This document shows, piece after piece, positions 18,038-25,545 of a stretch of DNA of 64,000 nt; the first letter of the stretch is position 1, and the number at the start of each line of letters is the position of its first letter. The position numbers and the translations under genes were made by a program. The notes under the pieces were generated by a model, which saw only the letters and a program-made list of their open reading frames with translations, was not told the origin of the DNA and searched no databases. Location of the stretch: the NCBI RefSeq assembly GCF_003478445.1, contig NZ_QUET01000006.1, positions 62,001 to 126,000 of the forward strand, in the 5' to 3' direction. Source of the stretch: Roseburia sp. AM59-24XD (GTDB lineage Bacteria; Bacillota; Clostridia; Lachnospirales; Lachnospiraceae).

Positions 18038-18150
18038 TGCCTTACCTCGCTTCCCCTACTTATCGTAGACGTGTTCCAAAACAAGTAGGGTTCAGCTTCT
18101 GGTCTGACATCCCCGCTTGCTTTATGGGGATACCTGGCCCGGAAGGTATC
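18035..18150 (-). ncRNA. Structured leader or small RNA candidate upstream of the Rpn gene
   Basis: Reading the minus strand, three stems follow each other: GATACCT-tccgggcc-AGGTATC (18150-18129), ATCCCC-...-GGGGAT (18131-18109) and CCCTACTT-...-AAGTAGGG (18090-18054). The first two overlap by three bases, so they may be alternatives. The last ends 16 bases before the GTG start. I do not recognise a known RNA class; 6S RNA was considered but the architecture does not fit obviously. Upstream, 18151-18379 is AT-rich and holds nothing else I can identify. Confidence 0.4.
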
Positions 18151-18379
18151 ATATAAGCTCTGCTTGAGAGACTCATTTAAGTTCTTTGTTTATATGTTCA
18201 TCATATCATCATTGGTCAAGCAAATCAACACCAGCTCGTTAACCGGTGGCGTAAATTTATCTTTGGATTATGTATTGCAGAATATGCCTGTCGTGCTTTG
18301 AAGCACTAAATGCGAATAAATAAGTTTATTATACTCTATTTTGCATTATTGACAAGCCTGTTTTTAACTGGAAACGATA

Positions 18380-18865
18380 CTAAGGATATGTAACTGAAAA
18401 ATGACTTCGTACAAGCTGTCTCTTCAGGTTCTGCGGATATACCTTATCCGTCACCGCAAAAATCTGTATCATCAGTACCTGTCGGTAATTCTTCTGCTCC
18501 AACGCCGTACGAAGCAGCGCCTCATATTCCTCCTCTGTCAAACGGTTCTGAATATCTTCGTGGTTGCTCTTTTTGCGGATATTGAGACTCTTGCACTGCA
18601 GATCTGTACGACCGGCAAACTTACAATACGACTTAATACTGGCAATGATCGAATTAATACTACATGCCTCATATCCCGCTTCCGGCAATGACTTCAAAAA
18701 CGCATCCAAAGAATTCTGAGACAGAGTCTGGGTTTGATCCGACAAAAAATGTGCGAGCTTTTTCACGTCTCGCACATACTTTTTCACTGTATTCAATTTT
18801 ACATTAGAATCCATCAGATACGATTGAAACTGTTTGATATCTGATGAAGTGAGTGAATGTGTCAT
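18380..18865 (-). pseudogene. Truncated tyrosine recombinase (N-terminal domain only)
   Basis: 161 aa. The N-terminal core-binding domain (KLNTVKKYVRDVKKLAHFL, SINSIIASIKSYCKFAG) aligns with that of the neighbouring integrase (TPNTIHKYVRDVRKLQTY, SINSFLTAINRFC). It reaches the start of the catalytic domain (LTEEEYEALLRTA). There GIRVxEL with the first catalytic arginine is replaced by DKVYPQNLK, and the frame ends after 16 more residues. The HxxR and tyrosine motifs are absent, so it cannot recombine DNA. It begins 21 bases after the intact copy and looks like the remnant of a tandem duplicate. Confidence 0.7.
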
Positions 18866-18886
18866 AATACATATTATGTCGCTTTT

Positions 18887-19998
18887 TTATAGAATCGTTG
18901 GAAAGATCCTGTTTTTCCTGCTTCCGGCAGCATTATCGCTTTGTTCAATCTTCTGATACCACTGCTCCCATTTCTTTTTGTCCGATCCGGAAAGGGTACT
19001 CATAAAACACATCATCTCCAGAGGAAATAATATCCGCTGTGAAAGATAGGTGTTGTCTGCCATAACACGGACGTTTTCGGCTGTTGCCAGTATGATCCCG
19101 GATTCTGTTGTCCGTACCGGCTCATGCCCTGCCAGCCCCCCATCTTTGTGGTCAACGACCATGTTCATCTGATCGAGCTGCTGCTTATGCTCCTTTCCAG
19201 TTGATTTCACGTAGATGCGGGTTGTGTCAATGCTGCTGTGTCCGAGTACATCAGCGAGCTTGACGATATCTCCTGTCTGCTGATAGAACTCCCTTGCAAA
19301 CAAATGGCGCAGATTATGGGGAAATGCTTTGCCGGAGGGCACTCCGGCTGCCATTGCCGCTGCTTTCATCCGCCGCCATACTTCCCTGCGGTCAACCGGC
19401 TGATGGTTGCGGTTCTGAAAGACGGCGCCTTCACAGATATTATGCTTCTGTACATATTCTTTCAGCAGTTCCTGCAGAGCGGACGGTAACAGGATCCGGC
19501 GCACCTTTCCCTTGTTATGGACATCGACCATGCCGTTTTGTAAGCATGCTACATTGATGTAGCTGAGTTCACCGACACGGATGCCGGTCCCGGCGATCGT
19601 CTGCAGAAGTCTTGCTGTTTTCTCTTCTCCCTGGCGGCTGGCTGTGCTGACCATGCTTTTATATTCTTCCATGGTCAGCTCTTTTCTTCGTTTTCAAATG
19701 CGGTTCGCTGTACTTTGATCGTCTTGATGCACAGATCGTTCCATTTCATAACGATGCAGAACCGATTGATCGCTGTGAGAAATGAGTTGATGCTGTTCGC
19801 TTTATAACCACCCTGTTCCTCCAATTCTTTTTTGTATGCAATCATCAGGTCTCTGGTGAGACCTCTTCCGTCTGCATATGTCTGCAGTTTCCGCACATCA
19901 CGTACATATTTGTGGATGGTGTTTGGTGTTTTTTCGGATTTTTTTAATTCTTTTTCAAACCGGGCGATATTCTGCTCTGTTACGATTTTTTCTTTCAT
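18887..19998 (-). CDS. Tyrosine recombinase/integrase, frameshifted
   Basis: Phage-integrase family site-specific recombinase. The N-terminal SAM-like domain (TPNTIHKYVRDVRKLQTYADGR) and the catalytic domain are split by a one-base deletion near 19680-19700. Restored, the protein is about 370 aa. Catalytic residues are visible: Arg in GTGIRVGELSYI, HNLRH, and LGHSSIDTTRIYV with the tyrosine. Unusually, about 85 residues follow the tyrosine, including an acidic/basic tail ending NRIFPTIL. It is followed by a truncated paralogue. No phage genes or clear att sites are visible, so its target is unknown. Confidence 0.82.
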
Positions 19999-20112
19999 CT
20001 TTTGTCCTGCTTTCTCCAATAAATGGCATATTTTCTATCATTATATCCAAACATACCCGGAAGCAAAAGAAGGGAACGCCTCCCCCTGCTTTTCTGCCTG
20101 AAATAATTCTTC

Positions 20113-20155
20113 AAAAAATATACTCGTAAGAAAGTAACTTACGAGTATATTTTTT
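20113..20155. terminator. Bidirectional terminator after spoVAC
   Basis: A perfect 18-bp stem, AAAAAATATACTCGTAAG and CTTACGAGTATATTTTTT, with loop AAAGTAA. Both ends have runs of six A/T, so it can end transcription either way. It lies 51 bases after the spoVAC stop and separates the sporulation operon from the integrases. Confidence 0.85.
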
Positions 20156-20205
20156 AATCCCTATAAAACAGAGGAAAAATTCCCACAATTGCCTACAATA
20201 ACCGA

Positions 20206-20700
20206 TCACATAATGCTCCCCAGCCAGTAGATCACCCCGACCACCCAGCTGCAAAATATTCCATACAATATCACCGGTCCCGCGATCGTAAAGATCTTGC
20301 AGCCGATACCAAAGACCTGTCCCTCTGCCTGAAACTCGATCGCCGGGGATACAACGGAATTGGCAAAGCCGGTGATCGGCACGATGCTTCCCGCGCCGCC
20401 AAACTGTCCCAGCTTCTGATAGATGTTTAGTCCGGTCAGGATAATGCTTAGCAGGATCAGAGACAGTGTGGTATAAAGCCCCGCCAGCTCCTTATCATTG
20501 CCGAGATACTGATAAAGACTGTTAAAGCCTTCTCCCACGACACAGATCGCGCCACCCACCAGAAACGCCTTGGCACAGTTTAAGAAACGATTGCTTTTCG
20601 GCGTGATATTGCTGACGTAGTCATTATATTTTTGCTTCTGTTTTTCGCTGTCTTTCTCCTGAAGAACCTCCTCAATGGATGGGTCATTATTTGAATTCAT
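20206..20700 (-). CDS. spoVAC: Stage V sporulation protein AC
   Basis: 164 aa membrane protein, part of the SpoVA channel that moves dipicolinic acid into the forespore and releases it at germination. Four hydrophobic segments are present, along with the family stretch FGGAGSIVPITGFANSVVSPAIEF and GCKIFTIAGPVILYG. GGAGAGAG precedes the ATG. It is the last gene of the operon here. The usual next genes spoVAD and spoVAE do not follow; a strong terminator and integrases do. Confidence 0.92.
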   Translation of the reverse strand: MNSNNDPSIEEVLQEKDSEKQKQKYNDYVSNITPKSNRFLNCAKAFLVGGAICVVGEGFNSLYQYLGNDKELAGLYTTLSLILLSIILTGLNIYQKLGQFGGAGSIVPITGFANSVVSPAIEFQAEGQVFGIGCKIFTIAGPVILYGIFCSWVVGVIYWLGSIM

Positions 20701-20762
20701 ATCACTCTCTCCTTTTCTCTGTCCAATTTTACGGACACGTCAATTTTATGGACATATCTGTT

Positions 20763-21185
20763 TTAATGCTGCATCCGGAAATATAGTTGATAGAAGCAGG
20801 CAATCGCCTTGCCAAGTGCAAGCGCCAGGATCACAAGCGGAAGTCCCGCCGCGAGTTTTACTCTCTGTACCAGAACCGGAATGACCTTAAGCGTTTCCGC
20901 CAGCGCCATGGCAAGACAGCCCACAAAGATGCCGGAAAATAGTCCGAACACGGCTAATGTCGCACTTCCAAACGGAATGGAAATGTGAAACACCGTCAGT
21001 ACTGCCCCTGTTACACCTCCCAGAAATATACAGTTTTCCAGAAAATAGACACGGTTCGCTGTATGCAGACGGCTCGCCAGTCTCGGCAGCATTTCCAGAA
21101 TAGAGATAAATGCGAACACGCCGCCGGCAACACTGATTCCGCCCGCAAATCCGATCGCTCCCAATAAGATCAACTTCCATATCAT
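20763..21185 (-). CDS. spoVAB: Stage V sporulation protein AB
   Basis: 140 aa, with three to four transmembrane helices and the SpoVAB pattern GGVFAFISILEMLPRLASRLHTANRVYFLENCIFLGG. It acts with SpoVAA and SpoVAC in dipicolinate transport across the inner forespore membrane. Its ATG overlaps the spoVAA stop (ATGA), showing translational coupling. Confidence 0.9.
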   Translation of the reverse strand: MIWKLILLGAIGFAGGISVAGGVFAFISILEMLPRLASRLHTANRVYFLENCIFLGGVTGAVLTVFHISIPFGSATLAVFGLFSGIFVGCLAMALAETLKVIPVLVQRVKLAAGLPLVILALALGKAIACFYQLYFRMQH

Positions 21186-21805
21186 GAGATTTCTTTGCCC
21201 TCCCTGGATGCATTTTTGATGATCGCATTGTTCATTTCCTGCTCATAATTGCGCATTTCCAGATGAAGCGGTGTCGGATCATCCCTCTCATTCCGGGCAG
21301 AGAAATGATTGTAAAAGCCGAGGATTCCTATGGCAATCCCCACGCAGTAGGTAATCTCCATGATGCTGCCCTTGGTCTGCTCCGTCCCCATGACCAGCCT
21401 GTAGAACAGAGAAAATACATCACCCACGCTGACATCCGTGTTAAATGTCATAATTGTAAAACCTGCGCCGAAAAATATGATCAGACTGACAAAGGCAGCC
21501 TTGACAATCTCCAGCCACTTGGCAGGCTTCGGTGTGTCCTTATACTCTACGATAAAATCCGGTTCTCCGATATTGATCACCTGCAGACCCGGGCGCTGTT
21601 TCTGCAAAAGCTCAATGACCTTCATCGCCGAAAAGACAAGCTTTTGCTCTTTCTCCTGCGAAAAAGTATAAAGCACCAGCTTGCCGGATTCCTTCTGCAG
21701 CGTCTGATCCGCAGTCAGGATCTCGGCAACATCCTCCAGTAGAACTTTTTTGTGTGACACCTGACTATTTTGTTCCAATTTTAAGTAGATAATATCTGAC
21801 TTCAT
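21182..21805 (-). CDS. spoVAA: Stage V sporulation protein AA
   Basis: 207 aa from the ATG at 21805 (MKSDIIYLKLEQNSQVSHKKV), chosen because GGAGGGAACCGACA precedes it. A soluble N-terminal domain (about 1-100) is followed by two hydrophobic helices (AFVSLIIFFGAGFTIM and EITYCVGIAIGILGFY), as in SpoVAA. Component of the SpoVA dipicolinate channel. The longer open frame upstream overlaps a separate small ORF. Expected to be under SigG control in the forespore, from knowledge of the family; no promoter could be seen. Confidence 0.88.
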   Translation of the reverse strand: MKSDIIYLKLEQNSQVSHKKVLLEDVAEILTADQTLQKESGKLVLYTFSQEKEQKLVFSAMKVIELLQKQRPGLQVINIGEPDFIVEYKDTPKPAKWLEIVKAAFVSLIIFFGAGFTIMTFNTDVSVGDVFSLFYRLVMGTEQTKGSIMEITYCVGIAIGILGFYNHFSARNERDDPTPLHLEMRNYEQEMNNAIIKNASREGKEIS

Positions 21806-21944
21806 TGTCGGTTCCCTCCTGCTCCACAAATTTGCCGTTTGCATAGGTTGTCCGTGCATTACGCATAATTGCTATATAGCAGACGGTACTTAAGGTCATG
21901 ATGCCAATGAGCAACACATAAAACCACATTTTCTTTTTCCGCAT
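21765..21944 (-). CDS. 59-aa single-TM protein overlapping the spoVAA start
   Basis: Reads MRKKKMWFYVLLIGIMTLST and continues through VCYIAIMRNARTTYANGKFV to TAG at 21765. It has a basic N-terminus followed by one hydrophobic helix (about residues 7-26), the shape of a small membrane protein or signal-anchored peptide. GGCGGAG lies upstream of the ATG. Its last 40 bases overlap spoVAA in another frame, and it lies between sigF and spoVAA in the same direction. I do not recognise it. It is supported by start, ribosome binding site and helix pattern, but not by homology. Confidence 0.5.
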   Translation of the reverse strand: MRKKKMWFYVLLIGIMTLSTVCYIAIMRNARTTYANGKFVEQEGTDNEVRYYLLKIGTK

Positions 21945-21995
21945 TGCATACTCCGCCTTTCTCTTTTGTGTAAAGCATTTCCAAAATCGGAAATT

Positions 21996-22783
21996 TTATA
22001 CTAGTTGTTGACGCAATCGAAGCAGAATTTTCTTTTCCAGGCGGCTGACCTGCACCTGACTGATCCCAAGCTCAGCCGCCACCTGCGTCTGAGTCATGTC
22101 CTCGTAATAACGCAGACGGATCAGTTTGCGTTCCTTGTCGCTCAGCGTATCAAGAAGCTGTTCCAGCAAAACATGATTGATCACATGCTCTTTTTCTGCA
22201 TCAACTCCGGAGTCTGTTTCTCCGGTATTGGCTCTTGCAACTGCTGTTCTTGACACATAACCGACACTTGCATTCTCCCCGGCAACCACCTGATCGATCA
22301 GGCAGATCTCTTTGCCCTCCGGCTGATAGACCGGACGATAGATAGAGTCCACATCCCTGTTTGCCTCGATTGCCACTGCGATCTCCTCCGGTGCCAGCTC
22401 GGTTGCAGCCGCAATCTCATCAACCGTCGCCTGCCGTCCAAGCTCCTGCCCCAGCCGCTGCGCTGCCACTTTGATTTTCCATCCGTTCTCTTTCATGGTA
22501 CGACTGATCTTTATCATTCCGTCATCCCGCATAAACCGCTTTATCTCCCCCATGATCATGGGCACTGCGTATGTACTGAACCTGACCTCAAAGTCAGATT
22601 AAAATGATCAATCGATTTGATCAGCCCGATGCAGCCAATCTGAAACAGATCCTCCGGATCATATCCTCTTCCATTGAAACGTTTCACAATATTCCAGACA
22701 AGTCCCACATTTTCTTCCACCATACGATCTCTTGCCTGTCGGTCTCCGGCACGGGCTTTTTTCAATAATTCTATCGCATCCAT
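21996..22783 (-). CDS. sigF: RNA polymerase sporulation sigma factor SigF, frameshifted
   Basis: SigF (SpoIIAC), the first forespore-specific sigma factor. Region 2 (DLFQIGCIGLIKSIDHFNLT) is followed by the conserved FSTYAVPMIMGEIKRFMRDD only after restoring one base missing near 22589-22591. The corrected protein is about 262 aa from the ATG at 22783 (GGAGG ATCCT upstream). Region 4 has the helix-turn-helix TQVAAELGISQVQVSRLEKK. It lies 30 bases after spoIIAB, the normal spoIIA operon order. It is held inactive by SpoIIAB until SpoIIAA releases it. Confidence 0.93.
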
Positions 22784-22813
22784 AGGATCCTCCATACCTC
22801 TGAAATCCCCATT

Positions 22814-23239
22814 TTACAGGGAATTTTCACACGAATTGCCGATACGCTTACTGAGTTTTACCCGCGTGCCTTTTCCCACCTCCGAATACACCTGCAGCTC
22901 ATCCATGAATGCCTCCATAAAGGCAAAGCCCATCCCTGACCGCTCCCACTCCGGCTTAGTTGTATACAAAGGCTCCATCGCTTTTTCGATATCCGGGATC
23001 CCGACTCCGTGATCTGTGATCTCCACAAATACCTCCTGCCCCTTGATCTCACAGGTAATCTCGATCAGTCCCTCCCCGTTGTTGTAACCGTGAAGAATGC
23101 TGTTTGTCACCGCTTCCGAAACTGCTGTTTTGACATCCGCCAGCTCCTCTAATGTCGGATCAAGCCTTGTAATATATGCCGCCACAACCGTTCTTGCAAA
23201 TGCTTCATTCTGCGAATTGCTATCTATGATCAGCTTCAT
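22814..23239 (-). CDS. spoIIAB: Anti-sigma F factor SpoIIAB
   Basis: 141 aa GHKL-fold serine kinase and anti-sigma factor. The N-box EAVTNSILHGYNN, the DHGVGIPD motif and ERSGMGFAFMEAFMD are intact. It binds SigF with ATP and phosphorylates SpoIIAA. Its ATG overlaps the spoIIAA stop by four bases, as in other spoIIA operons, giving coupled translation. Confidence 0.96.
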   Translation of the reverse strand: MKLIIDSNSQNEAFARTVVAAYITRLDPTLEELADVKTAVSEAVTNSILHGYNNGEGLIEITCEIKGQEVFVEITDHGVGIPDIEKAMEPLYTTKPEWERSGMGFAFMEAFMDELQVYSEVGKGTRVKLSKRIGNSCENSL

Positions 23240-23613
23240 TTGTCCTGTCCTCCTCTTTTATTCAGTCCTGCCACCGCCTGCTCCGGCGTGGCGTACCGCT
23301 CGATGATCTTAAACAGCCCGGACAGCCGGAAAATCCGCTCTATTTCATTTCCCACATTAGTCACAGCCGCCTTGCCGCCCCGAAACATCACTCTCTTGTA
23401 ACGTCCCATGATCAGACCGATTCCGGAACTGTCCATAAAATCGGTCTTTGCAAAATCGAAAATAATATGTCGAATATTGCCGGCATCGATCAGCCGGTCC
23501 GACTGCTCCCGCAGCAGATTCACCGTATGGTGGTCAAGATCCTGTGATATGTAAATGATCAGACAATTCTGCTGTATTTCATAATGGATCGATTCTCTTT
23601 CTTTCTGGTTCAA
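23236..23613 (-). CDS. spoIIAA: Anti-sigma F factor antagonist SpoIIAA
   Basis: 125 aa STAS-domain protein. The phosphorylated serine is in DFMDSSGIGLIMGRYK (about residues 57-72). Dephosphorylated by SpoIIE, it binds SpoIIAB and frees SigF. The start is TTG at 23613, preceded by GGAGG AGATATT. The promoter region upstream is occupied by the composite stem-loop element, and no obvious SigH or SigA promoter could be seen between it and the gene. Confidence 0.95.
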   Translation of the reverse strand: MNQKERESIHYEIQQNCLIIYISQDLDHHTVNLLREQSDRLIDAGNIRHIIFDFAKTDFMDSSGIGLIMGRYKRVMFRGGKAAVTNVGNEIERIFRLSGLFKIIERYATPEQAVAGLNKRGGQDK

Positions 23614-23650
23614 AATATCTCCTCCTTCTCTCCAAAAATATAAAGCCCAT

Positions 23651-23781
23651 AAAGAGTCGCTTGCGACTCTTTCGCGCTCGAGCGGTGCTGTTTACAGCTA
23701 ACTTCTTCTCCGCGAGATGCGCATCCTCGCGGAGCGTTTTTTGCTTTATAGGAAACGAGAAGTTTCCTATAAAGCAAAAAA
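23651..23781. repeat. Composite stem-loop element, copy 1
   Basis: Three strong stems in a row: AAAGAGTCGC-tt-GCGACTCTTT (23651-23672), CTCCGCGAG-atgcgcatc-CTCGCGGAG (23708-23734, with a small GCTGT-tt-ACAGC hairpin before it), and a perfect 20-bp stem TTTTTTGCTTTATAGGAAAC (23737-23756) with its complement at 23762-23781. The same architecture, and the shared words GCATCCTCGCGGAGC and TTATAGGAAAC, recur at 46113-46241. It occupies the region upstream of spoIIAA. Confidence 0.8.
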
Positions 23782-23822
23782 GACCTGCCAGAGTCATACG
23801 TTCTGTATACTCTGACAGGTCT
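23781..23822 (-). terminator. Terminator of the zinc-ribbon/TPR gene
   Basis: On the minus strand AGACCTGTCAGAGT pairs with ACTCTGGCAGGTCT (one wobble) and is followed by TTTTTT. It lies 53 bases after the stop of the TPR gene and abuts the stem-loop element. Confidence 0.85.
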
Positions 23823-23874
23823 CCCTATCATTTTCTCATGCGATATTCTGTGGTTTCCCACCTTGTCTTATGTG

Positions 23875-25320
23875 TTACTGACCAATCTCACGCAGTCTGC
23901 TCTTTGCCTCCGCAACTCTTGAGGAATCCGGATAATCATTGACCACCTGATCATAATACTGCTTTGCTGTTTCAAAATCGGACTTCTGCTGATAGCTGCG
24001 TCCCAGAAAATACATGGCATCGGTATTATCCGCGTTGAATTTGAGGGACTTTTTCAGAAGCTTAATCGCCTTATCATAGTCCTTCTGTCCGGAATAATCA
24101 CCCTGACCATTATAGCAGTCTCTTCCCTTTTCAAAATAGGAGGTCGATGCTGTATCGTAGGTTTCCTTCTTGATCTTGTTATAGAACTTCTTAGCTCCGT
24201 CGCCGGACAGACTGTCGGCATCCACCTTGTCCAGTGCCTTTGCCGCAGACAGCTTATCATCATTCATGTAATACTGCATTGCCTGAATGAGATTATCATA
24301 GACCGCCTGAACACCGTCCAGATCAGTCGGACTGCCACTCTGGTAATCGGATAACCGCTTTGTCAGCTCATCCACCTGCTTCTGAAGCTCCGTGTTAGCA
24401 TTCTTCAAGGTACTGACATCGCTTTCTCCGGATGCCAGATTCTCGCTATAGGTCTTGAATGCCTTATTATCGTTGCTGCTTGATCTCTGCTTCAATGCCG
24501 GTGTGATCAGAAACTGCATGATCACAATACCTGCGATCAGACCGAGAAGGACATGCACAAACGGCAGGACAGATGGCTTTTCTTCCTTGTACAGCGTGAT
24601 CGGCTTATACGCATTGTCATCCACTCGCGGAAGTGTTTTGCGTGCCGGCTGCTCACTTGTCTTTTCTGCCTTCGGCGCTGCAAGCTCCCCTTTGACATGG
24701 ACGTCTGACAGCTCCTTCAGATAAGCGAGTGTCGTTGTATTGGTCACATCGACACCGCTGATGGATTTCAACAGCTTGTAAGCACGTACGCGGTTCTCCT
24801 TCTTGCCGGTCTTCATATAAAGAAGTGCCAGCAGCTGATGCGCACGTATAAACTTCGGATTGGTGCTGACTACCTTTTTGAGCTGGATGATCGCCATATC
24901 CTCATCGCCGTTCTGCGCAGACATTAACGCAGAGTTGTACTTTTTGACCATCTGACTGTATGTCTCCAGACGGTTTGGATTGGACTGAACCAGCTGAATG
25001 TAGTGGTCTGCCTCGTTATGCTCCTCCTGAAAATGCTTGCTGATCACCCACTCACTCAGTGCGGAAACGATCTCGCCCTCTTCAAAATAAATGAGTCCCA
25101 GCAGGTTTCTTGCGTTGGTATTTAATTTGTTAAATTTTAAGCTTTTGTGCAAAGATGCGATCGCTCCGGACAGATCTCTGACCTTTGCCTGTTCCAGACC
25201 GCGGTTATAGCAAATATTGGACGCACTGAGAACTCTGCGGTAATTGCGCAGCTCCTGTCCACAATTGTCACAACGATCTTTCTTGAAAGACACCTCTGCA
25301 TTACATCTTGGACATCTCAT
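23875..25320 (-). CDS. Zinc-ribbon and TPR-repeat membrane protein
   Basis: 481 aa. An N-terminal zinc ribbon (CPRCNAEVSFKKDRCDNCG, residues 3-21) is followed by TPR repeats at about 30-210 (AIASLHKSLKFNKLNTNARN, AIIQLKKVVSTNPKFIRAHQ), one membrane helix (LPFVHVLLGLIAGIVIMQFL, about 250-270), a short coiled coil (LKNANTELQKQVDELTKRLS), and further TPRs at the C-terminus (AIKLLKKSLKFNADNTDAMY). Probably a scaffold that brings cytosolic partners to the membrane and has an extracytoplasmic TPR domain. It is co-transcribed with a 50-aa gene upstream and ends at a strong terminator. Confidence 0.75.
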   Translation of the reverse strand: MRCPRCNAEVSFKKDRCDNCGQELRNYRRVLSASNICYNRGLEQAKVRDLSGAIASLHKSLKFNKLNTNARNLLGLIYFEEGEIVSALSEWVISKHFQEEHNEADHYIQLVQSNPNRLETYSQMVKKYNSALMSAQNGDEDMAIIQLKKVVSTNPKFIRAHQLLALLYMKTGKKENRVRAYKLLKSISGVDVTNTTTLAYLKELSDVHVKGELAAPKAEKTSEQPARKTLPRVDDNAYKPITLYKEEKPSVLPFVHVLLGLIAGIVIMQFLITPALKQRSSSNDNKAFKTYSENLASGESDVSTLKNANTELQKQVDELTKRLSDYQSGSPTDLDGVQAVYDNLIQAMQYYMNDDKLSAAKALDKVDADSLSGDGAKKFYNKIKKETYDTASTSYFEKGRDCYNGQGDYSGQKDYDKAIKLLKKSLKFNADNTDAMYFLGRSYQQKSDFETAKQYYDQVVNDYPDSSRVAEAKSRLREIGQ

Positions 25321-25330
25321 GTTTCTTCCC

Positions 25331-25483
25331 CTATTCTGCTTTCTTTGAGCCTGTATTCACATCTGCCAGAATACTCTGGAGCAGATCCATCACATCGGTT
25401 GTACTGTTTCCATAAATGGCATCCTCCGCCTGCTCAATATCAAGACTAGGCTGAAATTTTTCTAATTCTGCCTCGAAATCCAT
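25331..25483 (-). CDS. 50-aa acidic protein upstream of the zinc-ribbon/TPR gene
   Basis: Begins MDFEAELEKFQPSLDIEQAE and ends VNTGSKKAE. It is acidic and predicted helical, with no membrane segment. GGAGG TAGTGTAAG precedes the ATG, and the stop lies ten bases before the start of the zinc-ribbon/TPR gene, whose own ribosome binding site GGGGAAG fits between. The arrangement suggests a partner of the TPR protein. Family not recognised. Confidence 0.6.
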   Translation of the reverse strand: MDFEAELEKFQPSLDIEQAEDAIYGNSTTDVMDLLQSILADVNTGSKKAE

Positions 25484-25545
25484 CTTACACTACCTCCATT
25501 TATTCATCAAATCATTTTTGCCGCAATAATCGACATTCGTCGGAA

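Noticed and set aside
23579-23942. Overlapping frames of 72-93 aa across the stem-loop element
   Set aside because: They read through inverted repeats and a terminator on both strands, which produces mirrored artificial peptides.
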